NCBI RefSeq assembly: GCF_042159835.1
Contig: NZ_JBBVGT010000002.1
Coordinates: forward strand, 1,364,001 to 1,428,000
Direction: 5' to 3'
Length of the DNA stretch: 64,000 nucleotides
Source of the DNA: Albibacterium profundi
GTDB lineage: Bacteria > Bacteroidota > Bacteroidia > Sphingobacteriales > Sphingobacteriaceae
Below are positions 8,891 to 17,850 of the stretch, piece by piece (the first letter of the stretch is position 1; each line of letters begins with the position of its first letter). The notes under the pieces were generated by a model that worked only from the letters and a program-made list of their open reading frames with translations, was not told where the DNA came from and did not search any database. Both the position numbers and the translations under genes were made by a program.

Positions 8891-10336
8891 ATGGATAATC
8901 TATACCTTCTTTTATTATTGCCAGTAATAGGCGCAGGGCTTCTTGCATTTGTTAAGCAATCGAGACTAGCAAAGCAAATAGCCTTCGTTATTTCAATTTT
9001 GACATTGGCATTAACAGTTCCCTTTTTGATAAATTTCGTGCCCGATGCTTCGATGCAGTTTGTGAGTTCGATACCCTGGTTACCAAATTACGGTATCAAT
9101 TTTCATATCGGTGTGGATGGGATCAGTCTGCCACTAGTTCTTTTGACTAATCTTCTAATTTTTCTGATTATTCTGTCGAGTTTTCGCTACGATTATAACG
9201 GAGGATTATATGCACTCGTGTTATTTATGCAGGCGGGAATGTTATTGGTCTTCATGGCTTTGGATGCTTTCGTCTTTTATGTAGGCTGGGAAGCTGCCTT
9301 AATACCTATCTATTTTATTTGTGCAATATGGGGTGGAGAAAATCGGATTAATGTTAACCTGAAGTTTTTTGCTTATACATTCCTAGGGAGTTTATTGATG
9401 CTTATTGCTATCATATTTTTATACTTCCAAACACCAGAACGGAATTTTGAGCTCACTTCCTTTTATCAGTTAGCACTTGATGCTGATACTCAAGGTTGGG
9501 TATTTCTTGCTTTCTTCGCTGCGTTTGCTATTAAAATGCCGATTTTTCCTTTTCATACCTGGCAGCCAGATACGTATACAACTGCACCTACAATAGGGAC
9601 GATGCTGTTATCGGGTATTATGTTAAAAATGGGTGTATACGGTCTCATCCGCTGGTTGATCCCGGTGTCTCCACTGGGCTTCGCTAAATATGGGATGATC
9701 TGTTTAGTTTTATGTATTATCGGCGTTGTTTATGCTTCGATTATCGCTTTAAAACAACAGGACATGAAGCGTTTAGTAGCATATTCATCGATTGCGCACG
9801 TTGGACTGATTGGCGCTGGCGTATTCGCTTGGAATGTTCAAGGGTTGCAGGGGGCGATGATCCAAATGTTCAACCACGGTGTCAATGTTGTCGGACTCTT
9901 TTTTGTAGTTGATATCATTCTTCAGCGAACCGAAAGACATACACTTACTGAGTTGGGTGGCCTGGCCGCATCGGCACCTAAATTAGCAATTGCTTTTTTA
10001 GTCATCGTAATGGGTGCCATAGGCCTGCCTATTACTAACGGTTTTGTAGGTGAATTTTTATTACTAGTGGGGGTCTATGAAGCCGGTATATGGTATGCTG
10101 TCTTGGGTGGTTTAACATTAATATTAGGAGCTGCTTACATGCTGCGCTTTTATCAAAAAACGATGTTGGGCAATCGTGAAAATAGGTTAGAAATCGCCGA
10201 TCTGCGAGGATCGGAAACACTGGTATTTGCCATTCTAGTGATTTTCGTCATCGGTTTAGGGGTGTATCCTCAGCCTTTGCTGGATATTTCCGAAGCAGCG
10301 GTAACAAATTTAGTCAATCAAATAACAATTAAATAA
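8891..10336 (+). CDS. nuoM: NADH-quinone oxidoreductase subunit M (antiporter-like)
   Basis: Middle antiporter-like proton-pumping subunit of complex I. Diagnostic stretches in the 481 residues: FYVGWEAALIPIYFICAIWGG with the channel glutamate, AIKMPIFPFHTWQPDTYTTAPTIGTMLLSGIMLKMGVYGLIRW, and QQDMKRLVAYSSIAHVGL. About 14 membrane helices are expected. It is followed by a 40-base gap and then nuoN. Confidence 0.96.
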   Translation: MDNLYLLLLLPVIGAGLLAFVKQSRLAKQIAFVISILTLALTVPFLINFVPDASMQFVSSIPWLPNYGINFHIGVDGISLPLVLLTNLLIFLIILSSFRYDYNGGLYALVLFMQAGMLLVFMALDAFVFYVGWEAALIPIYFICAIWGGENRINVNLKFFAYTFLGSLLMLIAIIFLYFQTPERNFELTSFYQLALDADTQGWVFLAFFAAFAIKMPIFPFHTWQPDTYTTAPTIGTMLLSGIMLKMGVYGLIRWLIPVSPLGFAKYGMICLVLCIIGVVYASIIALKQQDMKRLVAYSSIAHVGLIGAGVFAWNVQGLQGAMIQMFNHGVNVVGLFFVVDIILQRTERHTLTELGGLAASAPKLAIAFLVIVMGAIGLPITNGFVGEFLLLVGVYEAGIWYAVLGGLTLILGAAYMLRFYQKTMLGNRENRLEIADLRGSETLVFAILVIFVIGLGVYPQPLLDISEAAVTNLVNQITIK

Positions 10337-10376
10337 AAAATATTTCGAGCTGTTCTCGAATAAAAGATATCAACAT

Positions 10377-11756
10377 ATGGGTGCAATTATCACGCTTTCT
10401 CTATTAGCCATTCTCGTATTGTATTTGGGTGTCTTTAAGGCTCCAAAAACTCTTTTGCCTGTATCTGTATTGGGGTTATTCGTGTCGGGCGGGTTTTGCG
10501 TTTATTTGTGGTCTAGCCCTGCGACCCCATTATACAGTGGTATGGTGTTGTTTGATCATTTTTCTTTGGTTTTTTCGCTCTTAATGATTGGTTTGACGAT
10601 TTTGATCTTTATTTTATCGAAAGGCTATTTTGATTCGGTAGGTGAACATCTCGCTGAGTATTATGCGCTAATGTTGTTCTCGTTGACGGGCGCGTTGATT
10701 GTAGTTTCTTTCTATAACCTGTCGATGTTGTTTATAGGCTTAGAGATCATGTCGGTTGCCCTTTATATTTTGGCGGGGATTCGAAAGAGTGATTATGCCT
10801 CTAATGAAGCGTCATTAAAATATTTCCTGATGGGTGCATTTTCCACCGGATTCTTGTTGTTTGGAATTGCATTATTGTATGGTGCTACCGGCTCTTTCGG
10901 TATGAAAGAGATTCAAGATTACGTAATTAATAGTAGTGGTCAGATTTCTCCCATGTTCTATACCGGTATCATTTTGTTGATTGTCGGATTAGGTTTTAAG
11001 ATTGGCGCTGCGCCTTTTCACTCTTGGGTTCCTGATGTGTACGACGGTTCGCCGATACTCGTGACTACGTTTATGAGCACGGTTGTAAAAGTGGCCGCGA
11101 TAGCCGCCTTCTTACGTCTCTTTTGGTTTTGCTTTGAACCACTACAAGAGTTCTGGACACCGGTGCTTATTGTTATGTCAATTTTGACACTGTTTATCGG
11201 AAATATAAGTGCTTTAATGCAACAAAGCTTTAAGCGGATGCTCACCTTTTCGAGCGTATCGCATGTAGGCTATATGTTATTTGCAATTTTGAGTCTCGGA
11301 GGCGGATCAGCAAATGCTATTTTTATCTACGTGGGAGCTTACTCTTTAGCTACGATCATTGCTTTCGGCGCCTTGATTTTGGTGAAGCGCTCACATGGGG
11401 GGGAGTTATATGAGGCATTCAATGGCTTAGCAAAGAAAAACCCTTTCTTGTCGCTAACTGTTGCGATTGCGATGTTATCCTTGGCCGGAATTCCTCTCAC
11501 TGCAGGCTTCATTGGGAAGTTTATGATGTTTTCAGCAGCCTTGAGTGATTTTCATACGATTCTTCTTGTCTTGGCAATCATCAATGCCTGTATTGGAATC
11601 TTCTACTATTTCCGTGTCATTATAGCTATGTATTTTAGAACTACTGAGCGGGAAGCCATCCAATTAAACTCGAACTATAAGCTGGTATTTGGGATTGCAG
11701 CGATCTTAACTTTATTGGTCGGTTTGTACCCAGCGATTATTTCTGGTATCGTATAA
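10377..11756 (+). CDS. nuoN: NADH-quinone oxidoreductase subunit N (antiporter-like)
   Basis: Proximal antiporter-like subunit of complex I and last nuo gene of the operon. The 459 residues show FIGLEIMSVALYILAGIRKSD with the conserved glutamate, GFKIGAAPFHSWVPDVYDGSPILVTTFMSTVVKVAA with the central lysines, and the QQSFKRMLTFSSVSHVGYM block. Length and hydrophobicity match NuoN. About 110 bases without a gene follow before dedA, with no clear terminator hairpin. Confidence 0.95.
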   Translation: MGAIITLSLLAILVLYLGVFKAPKTLLPVSVLGLFVSGGFCVYLWSSPATPLYSGMVLFDHFSLVFSLLMIGLTILIFILSKGYFDSVGEHLAEYYALMLFSLTGALIVVSFYNLSMLFIGLEIMSVALYILAGIRKSDYASNEASLKYFLMGAFSTGFLLFGIALLYGATGSFGMKEIQDYVINSSGQISPMFYTGIILLIVGLGFKIGAAPFHSWVPDVYDGSPILVTTFMSTVVKVAAIAAFLRLFWFCFEPLQEFWTPVLIVMSILTLFIGNISALMQQSFKRMLTFSSVSHVGYMLFAILSLGGGSANAIFIYVGAYSLATIIAFGALILVKRSHGGELYEAFNGLAKKNPFLSLTVAIAMLSLAGIPLTAGFIGKFMMFSAALSDFHTILLVLAIINACIGIFYYFRVIIAMYFRTTEREAIQLNSNYKLVFGIAAILTLLVGLYPAIISGIV

Positions 11757-11865
11757 ACTCCGCTTAGTCAACGATCTTGTTATAAAGTGGTTTTCTGAGC
11801 TTACTATTTCAGATTATCATAAAATCTAGCTATTAATTTTTTATATTCGTAGCATAAGTATTTGT

Positions 11866-12504
11866 ATGCACGAGTTTTGGTCATCATTTCAACAATTGAT
11901 GGACGCGGAAGCCCTATTGAAAACAGGGGGCTTCTATCTTCTTTTGATTGTGGTTTTCGCGGAAACGGGCTTGTTCTTCGGTTTCTTTCTACCAGGCGAT
12001 TATTTGTTGTTCCTTGCAGGGTTGTTTTGTGCGTCTGGCCTGTTAGACGTTAGCATTTACACCTTATGTGGCGGCTTATTGGGTGCCGCAATCTTAGGTA
12101 ACTATACAGGGTATTATTTTGGGCGTCGAACGGGACCCATGTTATTTAAAAAGAAGGACTCATTATTATTTAAAAGGAAATACATAGTTACGGCTGAAGA
12201 GTTTTATCATAAATACGGAGCTCTTGCTTTAATTTTGGGAAGATTTATGCCAATTATACGTACATTTGCTCCAATATTTGCAGGGGTCGTGCGAGTTGAC
12301 CTGAAGAGGTTTACACTCTTGAATATTGCGGGTGCGATACTCTGGGTGGCAGTACTCACTCTATCTGGCTACTTTCTCGGCCAGCAATTCCCTCAGATAG
12401 TGGATTATATTGAGTATATAATAATAGGTTTCATTTCAATTACAACTGTGCCTATTCTTATTACTATTGTTCGTAAGAGTTTAAAAAAAGATAAAAATAA
12501 ATAA
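11866..12504 (+). CDS. DedA family membrane protein
   Basis: DedA/SNARE-associated (VTT domain) inner-membrane protein, a family now linked to flipping or recycling of lipid carriers such as undecaprenyl phosphate; the exact substrate cannot be read from sequence. In 212 residues: an amphipathic N-terminus, the ETGLFFGFFLPGDYLLFLAG helix with the conserved Pro-Gly-Asp, and the GRFMPIIRTFAPIFAGVVRV re-entrant motif with its essential arginine and proline. It ends in a lysine-rich cytoplasmic tail. The inorganic pyrophosphatase gene starts 12 bases later, so the two are probably cotranscribed. Confidence 0.9.
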   Translation: MHEFWSSFQQLMDAEALLKTGGFYLLLIVVFAETGLFFGFFLPGDYLLFLAGLFCASGLLDVSIYTLCGGLLGAAILGNYTGYYFGRRTGPMLFKKKDSLLFKRKYIVTAEEFYHKYGALALILGRFMPIIRTFAPIFAGVVRVDLKRFTLLNIAGAILWVAVLTLSGYFLGQQFPQIVDYIEYIIIGFISITTVPILITIVRKSLKKDKNK

Positions 12505-12516
12505 TAGTAAATAAAT

Positions 12517-13062
12517 ATGAGTTACAAGCATCCATGGCATGAAGTTTCTCCCGGAAACAACCTGCCTGCGTCGGTTAATGCAATTATAGAAATCCCTAAA
12601 GGCTCTAAAGCGAAGTATGAAATAGATAAAGAAAGCGGACTAATGAAATTAGACCGTGTGTTGTTTTCTTCTGTGATTTATCCGGCTAACTACGGATTTA
12701 TACCACAAACCTATTGCGATGATAAAGATCCGCTCGATATTTTAGTGTTGTGTTCTGTGGACGTGTATCCGATGACGTTGATTGAAGCTCACGTGATAGG
12801 TGTGATGCACATGATCGATAATGGAGAGCAAGATGATAAGATCATTGCGGTGGCAAAAAACGATATGTCTGTTAATTATATTAACGATCTAAGTGAGTTG
12901 CCTCCACATACGATGAAAGAGATCGTGCGTTTTTTCCAAGATTATAAAGCCTTGGAGGGTAAGAACGTTACGGTTGAGCAGCTACTTGATAGGTCCTATG
13001 GCTTAAAGGTCATTGAAGAGAGCTTGGAGCTCTATCAAGAGCTATTTGTGAACGAAAAATAA
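12517..13062 (+). CDS. ppa: inorganic pyrophosphatase, family I
   Basis: Soluble Mg-dependent enzyme hydrolysing PPi to two phosphates, pulling biosynthetic reactions forward. The 181 residues carry the substrate-binding KYEIDKESG segment, the YPANYGFIPQTYCDDKDPLDILVL core with the metal-binding DxDPxD, and a conserved VxxRFFxDYKxLE-type segment near residue 140. Normal length for bacterial family I. It lies between dedA and a CBS-domain membrane protein, four bases before the latter. Confidence 0.95.
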   Translation: MSYKHPWHEVSPGNNLPASVNAIIEIPKGSKAKYEIDKESGLMKLDRVLFSSVIYPANYGFIPQTYCDDKDPLDILVLCSVDVYPMTLIEAHVIGVMHMIDNGEQDDKIIAVAKNDMSVNYINDLSELPPHTMKEIVRFFQDYKALEGKNVTVEQLLDRSYGLKVIEESLELYQELFVNEK

Positions 13063-13066
13063 CAAT

Positions 13067-14380
13067 ATGGGTTTTCAAATTTTTGTTACCTTTTTCTTAG
13101 TTTTCCTGAATGGATTTTTTGTTGCTGCTGAATTTGCTATCGTTAAAGTCAGGGCATCTCAAATAGAAGTTCGTGCAAAAGCTGGTAGCAATGTAGCAAA
13201 TATTGCGAAACACATAACGAACCACCTAGATGGTTATTTGGCCGCAACACAGCTAGGAATTACACTAGCTTCGCTGGGGCTTGGTTGGGTCGGAGAGGCT
13301 GTAATGACACAGATTGTAGTCAACTTTTTCAGTTTATTTAATGTTGAACTATCTGGGTCTTTACAAACGAATTTAGGCCATGTTTTGGCATTTAGTATCA
13401 TCACTATTCTCCATATCGTATTCGGGGAATTGGCGCCTAAGTCGATTGCGATTCAACGTCCGGTTGGTACAACCATGGCTCTTACGCTTCCTTTACGTTT
13501 CTTTTATATGTTATTCAAACCCTTTATATGGGTGTTGAATGGCTTTGCAAATTTATTGTTGAAAGTATTGGGTTTTGGACCGACAAAAAACGAGGTTCAT
13601 CACTCGTCCGAAGAACTTCAATACTTACTGGATCAAGGACGTGAGTCTGGTGCACTCAATTTGACTGAACATGAACTTATAAAAAATGTATTTGATTTTA
13701 ATGAGCGTGTAGTTAAAAACGTGATGGTTCCACGTACAAAAATCACAGCAGTTGATATAGACAGCCCAAAGGAACTCCTACTGAACACCATTATAAGCGA
13801 AGGCTATTCGCGAGTTCCTGTGTACGATGGGTCTATTGATAAAGTCGTAGGTATTGTACACGCTAAGGATCTATTGCCTCAATTAGTCGATAAGGAAGAA
13901 ATAGAACTCAAAAATATTATCCGGAAGCCTTATTTTATTCCTGAGACTAAGAAAATCAATGATTTGCTAACTGAATTCCAGCTGAAGCGTATTCAGATTG
14001 CAATTGTACTGGACGAGTTTGGCGGCACCTCAGGAATGGTCACATTAGAAGACATAGTTGAAGAGTTGGTCGGCGAAATTCAAGATGAGTACGACGAGGA
14101 ACATCCTATAGTCGAGCAGGTGTCTCAGACTGAATATGTTGTGACAGCATCCGCGAATATTCATGACGTAAACGAATTTTTGCCACATGAGCTTCCGCCG
14201 AGCAACGATTACGATACGGTTTCGGGGTTGGTAAGCGAGCTATTTGACAAGATTCCAGATGTGGGAGAGTGTAAGCAATATCATGGCTACGCTTTCACGA
14301 TTTTGAAGAAAACGGAACAAAATATTGAATCCGTGAAGATGGAAAGACTCGAATTGCCTGAAGAGGAAGACGAAGAATAA
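13067..14380 (+). CDS. CNNM/CorC-type membrane protein with DUF21, CBS pair and CorC_HlyC domains
   Basis: Hemolysin-C/CorC family protein, most likely involved in divalent cation (Mg or Co) transport or its regulation. Residues 1-190 form the DUF21 membrane domain (FLNGFFVAAEFAIVKVRASQIE start; GELAPKSIAIQRP near residue 125), residues about 205-335 a CBS pair (NVMVPRTKITAVD; VYDGSIDKVVGIVHAKDLL; ALDEFGGTSGMVTLEDIVEELVGEI-like block), and the C-terminal 80 residues the CorC_HlyC domain. It ends in an acidic tail. Ion specificity is not evident. Confidence 0.9.
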   Translation: MGFQIFVTFFLVFLNGFFVAAEFAIVKVRASQIEVRAKAGSNVANIAKHITNHLDGYLAATQLGITLASLGLGWVGEAVMTQIVVNFFSLFNVELSGSLQTNLGHVLAFSIITILHIVFGELAPKSIAIQRPVGTTMALTLPLRFFYMLFKPFIWVLNGFANLLLKVLGFGPTKNEVHHSSEELQYLLDQGRESGALNLTEHELIKNVFDFNERVVKNVMVPRTKITAVDIDSPKELLLNTIISEGYSRVPVYDGSIDKVVGIVHAKDLLPQLVDKEEIELKNIIRKPYFIPETKKINDLLTEFQLKRIQIAIVLDEFGGTSGMVTLEDIVEELVGEIQDEYDEEHPIVEQVSQTEYVVTASANIHDVNEFLPHELPPSNDYDTVSGLVSELFDKIPDVGECKQYHGYAFTILKKTEQNIESVKMERLELPEEEDEE

Positions 14381-14391
14381 TCATTATAACA

Positions 14392-15096
14392 TTGCATATA
14401 TTCTATACGCCGGACATTCATTCACAGACTTCATCACATACCCTGCCTGAAGAAGAAAGCAAGCACTGTGTTCGTGTAATGCGTTTGACAACATCTGATC
14501 GAATCATGTTAATTGATGGTAGAGGAGGCAGATACATAGCCGAGATTGTTGATCCGCACCCTAAACACACCTTACTAAATATTGTATCTTTCTCGCAAGA
14601 CGAACCGCGTCAGGGGAAAATCCATCTGGTGGTAGCGCCCACAAAGAATATCGATCGTTATGAATGGTTCTTAGAGAAGGCAACTGAGATCGGGCTTGAT
14701 GAAATAACGCCGATTATATGTGAGCATTCTGAAAGGAAGGCTGTTAAATTGGATCGATTAGCAAAAGTTCTGATCGCCGCGATGAAACAATCTAAACAGA
14801 GTTTTCTTCCGCAGCTTAATCAGGTAACAAAACTTAGCGACTTTCTGAATACTGAGACGAGCGACAAGTGCTTCATCGCCCATTGCGAAGAGGATAGCAA
14901 GTCTTATATCAACGAAAAGCTATCCGCTGGAGAAAACGCCATGATTTTAATCGGACCGGAAGGCGATTTTAGCTCGCAAGAAATAGCAATCGCGCTCGAT
15001 AAAGGATACGTACCGATCAGCTTGGGTTCGTCTCGACTAAGAACTGAAACGGCGGCGGTTGTCGCCTGTATAGAGGTGGCATTAATAAATCGGTAA
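14392..15096 (+). CDS. rsmE: 16S rRNA m3U1498 methyltransferase
   Basis: SPOUT-family methyltransferase that methylates N3 of U1498 in 16S rRNA. The 234 residues show the N-terminal PUA-like part with HCVRVMRL and the C-terminal knot with IGPEGDFSSQEI and LGSSRLRTETAAV, which bind AdoMet. No ATG is available at the N-terminus; the TTG at 14392 gives MHIFYTPDI, which fits how this family begins in Bacteroidota, so I accept a TTG start. It lies 11 bases after the CorC-like gene. Confidence 0.92.
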   Translation: MHIFYTPDIHSQTSSHTLPEEESKHCVRVMRLTTSDRIMLIDGRGGRYIAEIVDPHPKHTLLNIVSFSQDEPRQGKIHLVVAPTKNIDRYEWFLEKATEIGLDEITPIICEHSERKAVKLDRLAKVLIAAMKQSKQSFLPQLNQVTKLSDFLNTETSDKCFIAHCEEDSKSYINEKLSAGENAMILIGPEGDFSSQEIAIALDKGYVPISLGSSRLRTETAAVVACIEVALINR

Positions 15097-15139
15097 AATT
15101 TCACTATCTTGATGGCGATACCTGCTATGATCGTTGCCA

Positions 15140-15640
15140 ATGAAGAAAGTACTAGTTAATGATTCTCAATCATTCGAAATTGAAGAGGAAGGCGGCGCCG
15201 TTATGATTGACGGTGCACAAGTAAAACCAGATCTGTATACCATCTCAGAAAACCGCTATCATCTCATCTTGGATCATAGAGGCTATCAGGTTGAAGTCAT
15301 CGAAAAAGACGATCAGGCTAAATCCGCTGTGATTATGGTGAACGGGAAAGTGTATCGAGTTGAACTGAAAGATGAAAAAGACCGATTATTAGAAACCTTG
15401 GGTTTTGAGACAAATGTAAGGTCGTCGGTCCGCGACCTAAAGGCACCTATGCCCGGTATGGTATTAGATATTTTAGTTGATGCCGGGCAGCAGGTAAAGA
15501 AGGGTGAACAGATACTCGTGTTGGAAGCAATGAAGATGGAAAATTTGATTAAGTCACCGTCGGATCTCATCGTGAAGTCGATTGAAGTGAACAAAGGTGA
15601 TAAAATAGAGAAGGGGCAAGCCCTTCTCTATTTTGAGTAG
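15140..15640 (+). CDS. biotin carboxyl carrier protein (biotin/lipoyl attachment domain)
   Basis: Carrier subunit of a biotin-dependent carboxylase (acyl-CoA carboxylase type); the carboxybiotin arm shuttles between carboxylase and transferase partners, which are not in the window. In 166 residues the C-terminal 75 form the biotinyl domain with the attachment motif EAMKM (near residue 134), preceded by APMPGMVLDI. The N-terminal half is a beta-rich region seen in BCCP subunits of Bacteroidota. Start is ATG 15140; a TTG at 15134 would add two residues. The final codons are themselves a terminator hairpin (see 15602-15634). Confidence 0.88.
   Translation: MKKVLVNDSQSFEIEEEGGAVMIDGAQVKPDLYTISENRYHLILDHRGYQVEVIEKDDQAKSAVIMVNGKVYRVELKDEKDRLLETLGFETNVRSSVRDLKAPMPGMVLDILVDAGQQVKKGEQILVLEAMKMENLIKSPSDLIVKSIEVNKGDKIEKGQALLYFE
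15602..15634. terminator. bidirectional intrinsic terminator inside the biotin carrier gene
   Basis: Perfect 14-bp inverted repeat (15602-15615 with 15621-15634, loop GCAAG) with A residues on its left edge and T residues on its right, so it can end transcripts from both strands. It encodes the last residues of the biotin carrier protein and lies just before the convergent stop of tyrA, whose gene ends one base away. Seen directly in sequence; termination is inferred. Confidence 0.75.
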
Positions 15641-15641
15641 A

Positions 15642-16484
15642 CTATTTTATTATACGCTTGATTTTGTTGGCTTGTTTAATCAGTTTGAGAACCGCAGGAT
15701 AGTCTTCTTTTTCAAGCAAGTCATGGAAAAGTTTCAACTGCCGTACATGTTCTTCTAAAACTTCAAGCACATGTTCTCTGTTTTGTTTGAAAATCGGAAC
15801 CCACATTTCAGCTGAACTCTTAGCTAGACGCACAGTCGACGCGAAGCCCCCGCTAGCTAGTTCAAAAATGCGACCCTGCGATTTCTCCTTTTCAAGAACC
15901 GTAAGCGCAAGACCGAATGACGTGATGTGGGAGATATGCGAAACATAAGCAGCATGTAGGTCATGCTCCTTAGCATGCATAAATATAGGGTTCATTTGAA
16001 GTTCCTCGCATACCGATTCCGCTAGTTCAAAGGCGTCCTCATCTGTTCTAGTGATGTCACAGAATACCATATTCTTACCCTCAAATAGATCACGGAGTGC
16101 TGCCTCAGGTCCTGAGTACTCGGTACCGGCCATCGGGTGACAGGCTACCAAGCGCCCGCGATTTTGGTGACGGTCAACGGAATCGAGAATCTCTTGTTTT
16201 GTTGAGCCCATCTCCATAACTACCTGGTTTTTTGAGATGAGGTCAAGTACATTTGGGAGCAGCTGTTGAATCGCGTCGACTGGAATAGCTAAGACAATTA
16301 AATCTGCTTCCTTCACTCCGGCTTCTAAATCCGATAAACTGTCGATAATATTTAACTGGAGTGCTTTCTCCAGATTTTCTTTATTATTATCAATTCCTAT
16401 AATTGCTGAAGCAAAATTCGTTTCTTTTAGTCGCATGGCGAGGGAGCCACCGATAAGTCCCACGCCGATGATGGTTATGTTCAT
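15642..16484 (-). CDS. tyrA: prephenate dehydrogenase
   Basis: NAD(P)-dependent oxidative decarboxylation of prephenate to 4-hydroxyphenylpyruvate in tyrosine synthesis. The 280 residues start with the Rossmann motif GVGLIGGSLAMRL (residues 6-18); the central HPMAGTEYSGPEAA segment carries the catalytic-region histidine, followed by the helical dimerisation domain (AYVSHISHITSFGLAL). No ACT or chorismate mutase domain is present. The upstream aminotransferase gene ends five bases before its ATG, so the two form an aromatic amino acid unit, a common pairing in Bacteroidota. Confidence 0.92.
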   Translation of the reverse strand: MNITIIGVGLIGGSLAMRLKETNFASAIIGIDNNKENLEKALQLNIIDSLSDLEAGVKEADLIVLAIPVDAIQQLLPNVLDLISKNQVVMEMGSTKQEILDSVDRHQNRGRLVACHPMAGTEYSGPEAALRDLFEGKNMVFCDITRTDEDAFELAESVCEELQMNPIFMHAKEHDLHAAYVSHISHITSFGLALTVLEKEKSQGRIFELASGGFASTVRLAKSSAEMWVPIFKQNREHVLEVLEEHVRQLKLFHDLLEKEDYPAVLKLIKQANKIKRIIK

Positions 16485-16488
16485 GTTT

Positions 16489-17652
16489 TTATTGTTTGAC
16501 CGAGTTAATACGATTGAGAGCGTTTTGAAATAGAGACTCTTTTGCGCAAAGACTTATGCGGATATAGCGGTTTCCCTGACTGCCAAAAATGCCGCCGGGC
16601 GTTATGAACACATGAGCCTGATCCAGAATTTTATCTGCTAATTCATACGAATCGCGATAATGATCCGGTATTTTAGCCCATACGAACATCCCTACTTGCT
16701 CTTTGCTGTATGTACATTTTAATGCATCCATCACTTCGTATACTTTGACTCTTCTTTTTTTATATTCAGAATTTATATCATTGTACCAATTCTGTTTAAG
16801 CGACAATGCTTTGCTCGCAGCAATTTGCAGTGGATAAAACATCCCTGAATCCATATTGCTTTTAAAACGTAATATCTCTGAAATGCGCTCTGATGCACCT
16901 AAAAGCATCCCTATTCGCCAGCCTGCCATATTAAAGGTTTTGCTGAACGAATTTAATTCCAATACGACTTCTTTGCTACCTTCAATGGATAAAAGGCTTA
17001 ACTGGTCTTCATTTAAAATAAAACTGTACGGATTGTCATGGCAGAGCAGTATTTGATGCTTTTTTGCAAACTTAACTAGCGCAACAAAAAAGTCGCGATT
17101 CGCCTTGGCGCCCGTCGGCATATGGGGGTAGTTCACCCACATGATTTTAACTCGACTTAAGTCTTGTTTGGATAGCTCTTCTAAGTTGGGGAGCCAGTTG
17201 CTTTCTTCTGATAGATTATAAAACCGAGCTTTGGCCCCACTTAGGTTAACGGCGGCAGCATAGCTCGGATAACCAGGGTTGGGAACCAAAGCTTCGTCCC
17301 CAGCTTGTAAATAGGTCATACAGATATGCATAATCCCCTCTTTCGACCCTATTAATGGGAGTATTTCTTTTTCCGGGTCTAGTGATACGTGATATTCCCT
17401 TTGATACCAGTCCGATATCGCATTTCTTAATTCAGGCGTGCCGGTATATTTTTGATAGGCATGATTATGCGGATTCTGACTCTCCTTGATGAGTGTCTCT
17501 ATGACAATAGGAGGGGGAGGAAGATCGGGACTTCCAATCCCAAGATTCAAGACATCAGCCCCGTTTTTGTTCATTTCTGCAATCTGACTCAATTTTTTAG
17601 AAAAGTAATATTCTTCCGTTTGTTGGAGTCTATCCGCAATCGTTACTTGCAT
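16489..17652 (-). CDS. class I/II pyridoxal-phosphate aminotransferase
   Basis: Fold-type I aminotransferase of 387 residues. Visible motifs: NLGIGSPDLPPPP near residue 36, NPGYPSYAAAVNLSGA near residue 125, YPHMPTGA near 174, and the PLP lysine in NSFSKTFNMAGWRIGMLLG near 235. It resembles LL-diaminopimelate/aspartate-type aminotransferases; position directly upstream of tyrA suggests use on an aromatic keto acid or prephenate, but the substrate cannot be settled from sequence. The start ATG 17652 is well supported by the MQVTIADRLQQTEEYYFSKKL opening. Confidence 0.88.
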   Translation of the reverse strand: MQVTIADRLQQTEEYYFSKKLSQIAEMNKNGADVLNLGIGSPDLPPPPIVIETLIKESQNPHNHAYQKYTGTPELRNAISDWYQREYHVSLDPEKEILPLIGSKEGIMHICMTYLQAGDEALVPNPGYPSYAAAVNLSGAKARFYNLSEESNWLPNLEELSKQDLSRVKIMWVNYPHMPTGAKANRDFFVALVKFAKKHQILLCHDNPYSFILNEDQLSLLSIEGSKEVVLELNSFSKTFNMAGWRIGMLLGASERISEILRFKSNMDSGMFYPLQIAASKALSLKQNWYNDINSEYKKRRVKVYEVMDALKCTYSKEQVGMFVWAKIPDHYRDSYELADKILDQAHVFITPGGIFGSQGNRYIRISLCAKESLFQNALNRINSVKQ

Positions 17653-17803
17653 GGTAATTTTATTTTAAGCACGTAAACTTAGTAATGATTTACTGAATAT
17701 TAATAAGGATTTGATAATTATATGATGAACTTACAAAAAAGCTTGTTTGTTATTGATATATTCATGACGGGATAGCGTTTTTATGATCAAGATTCTAAAT
17801 TAA

Positions 17804-17832
17804 TTGAATTGCCTATGGTTTTCTTACCTTTG
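17804..17832 (+). promoter_or_regulatory. Bacteroidota-type promoter for the ABC exporter gene
   Basis: TTG at 17804-17806 and TACCTTTG at 17825-17832, separated by 18 bases, match the phylum's -33/-7 pattern (TTG ... TAnnTTTG). Transcription would begin around 17838, giving a leader of only about a dozen bases before ATG 17851. Confidence 0.6.
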
Positions 17833-17850
17833 TAAGATTTTATATGATTT

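Noticed and set aside
11830..11865. Promoter box before dedA
   Set aside because: Only TATTTG is present, two bases short of TAnnTTTG, and there is no -33 match.
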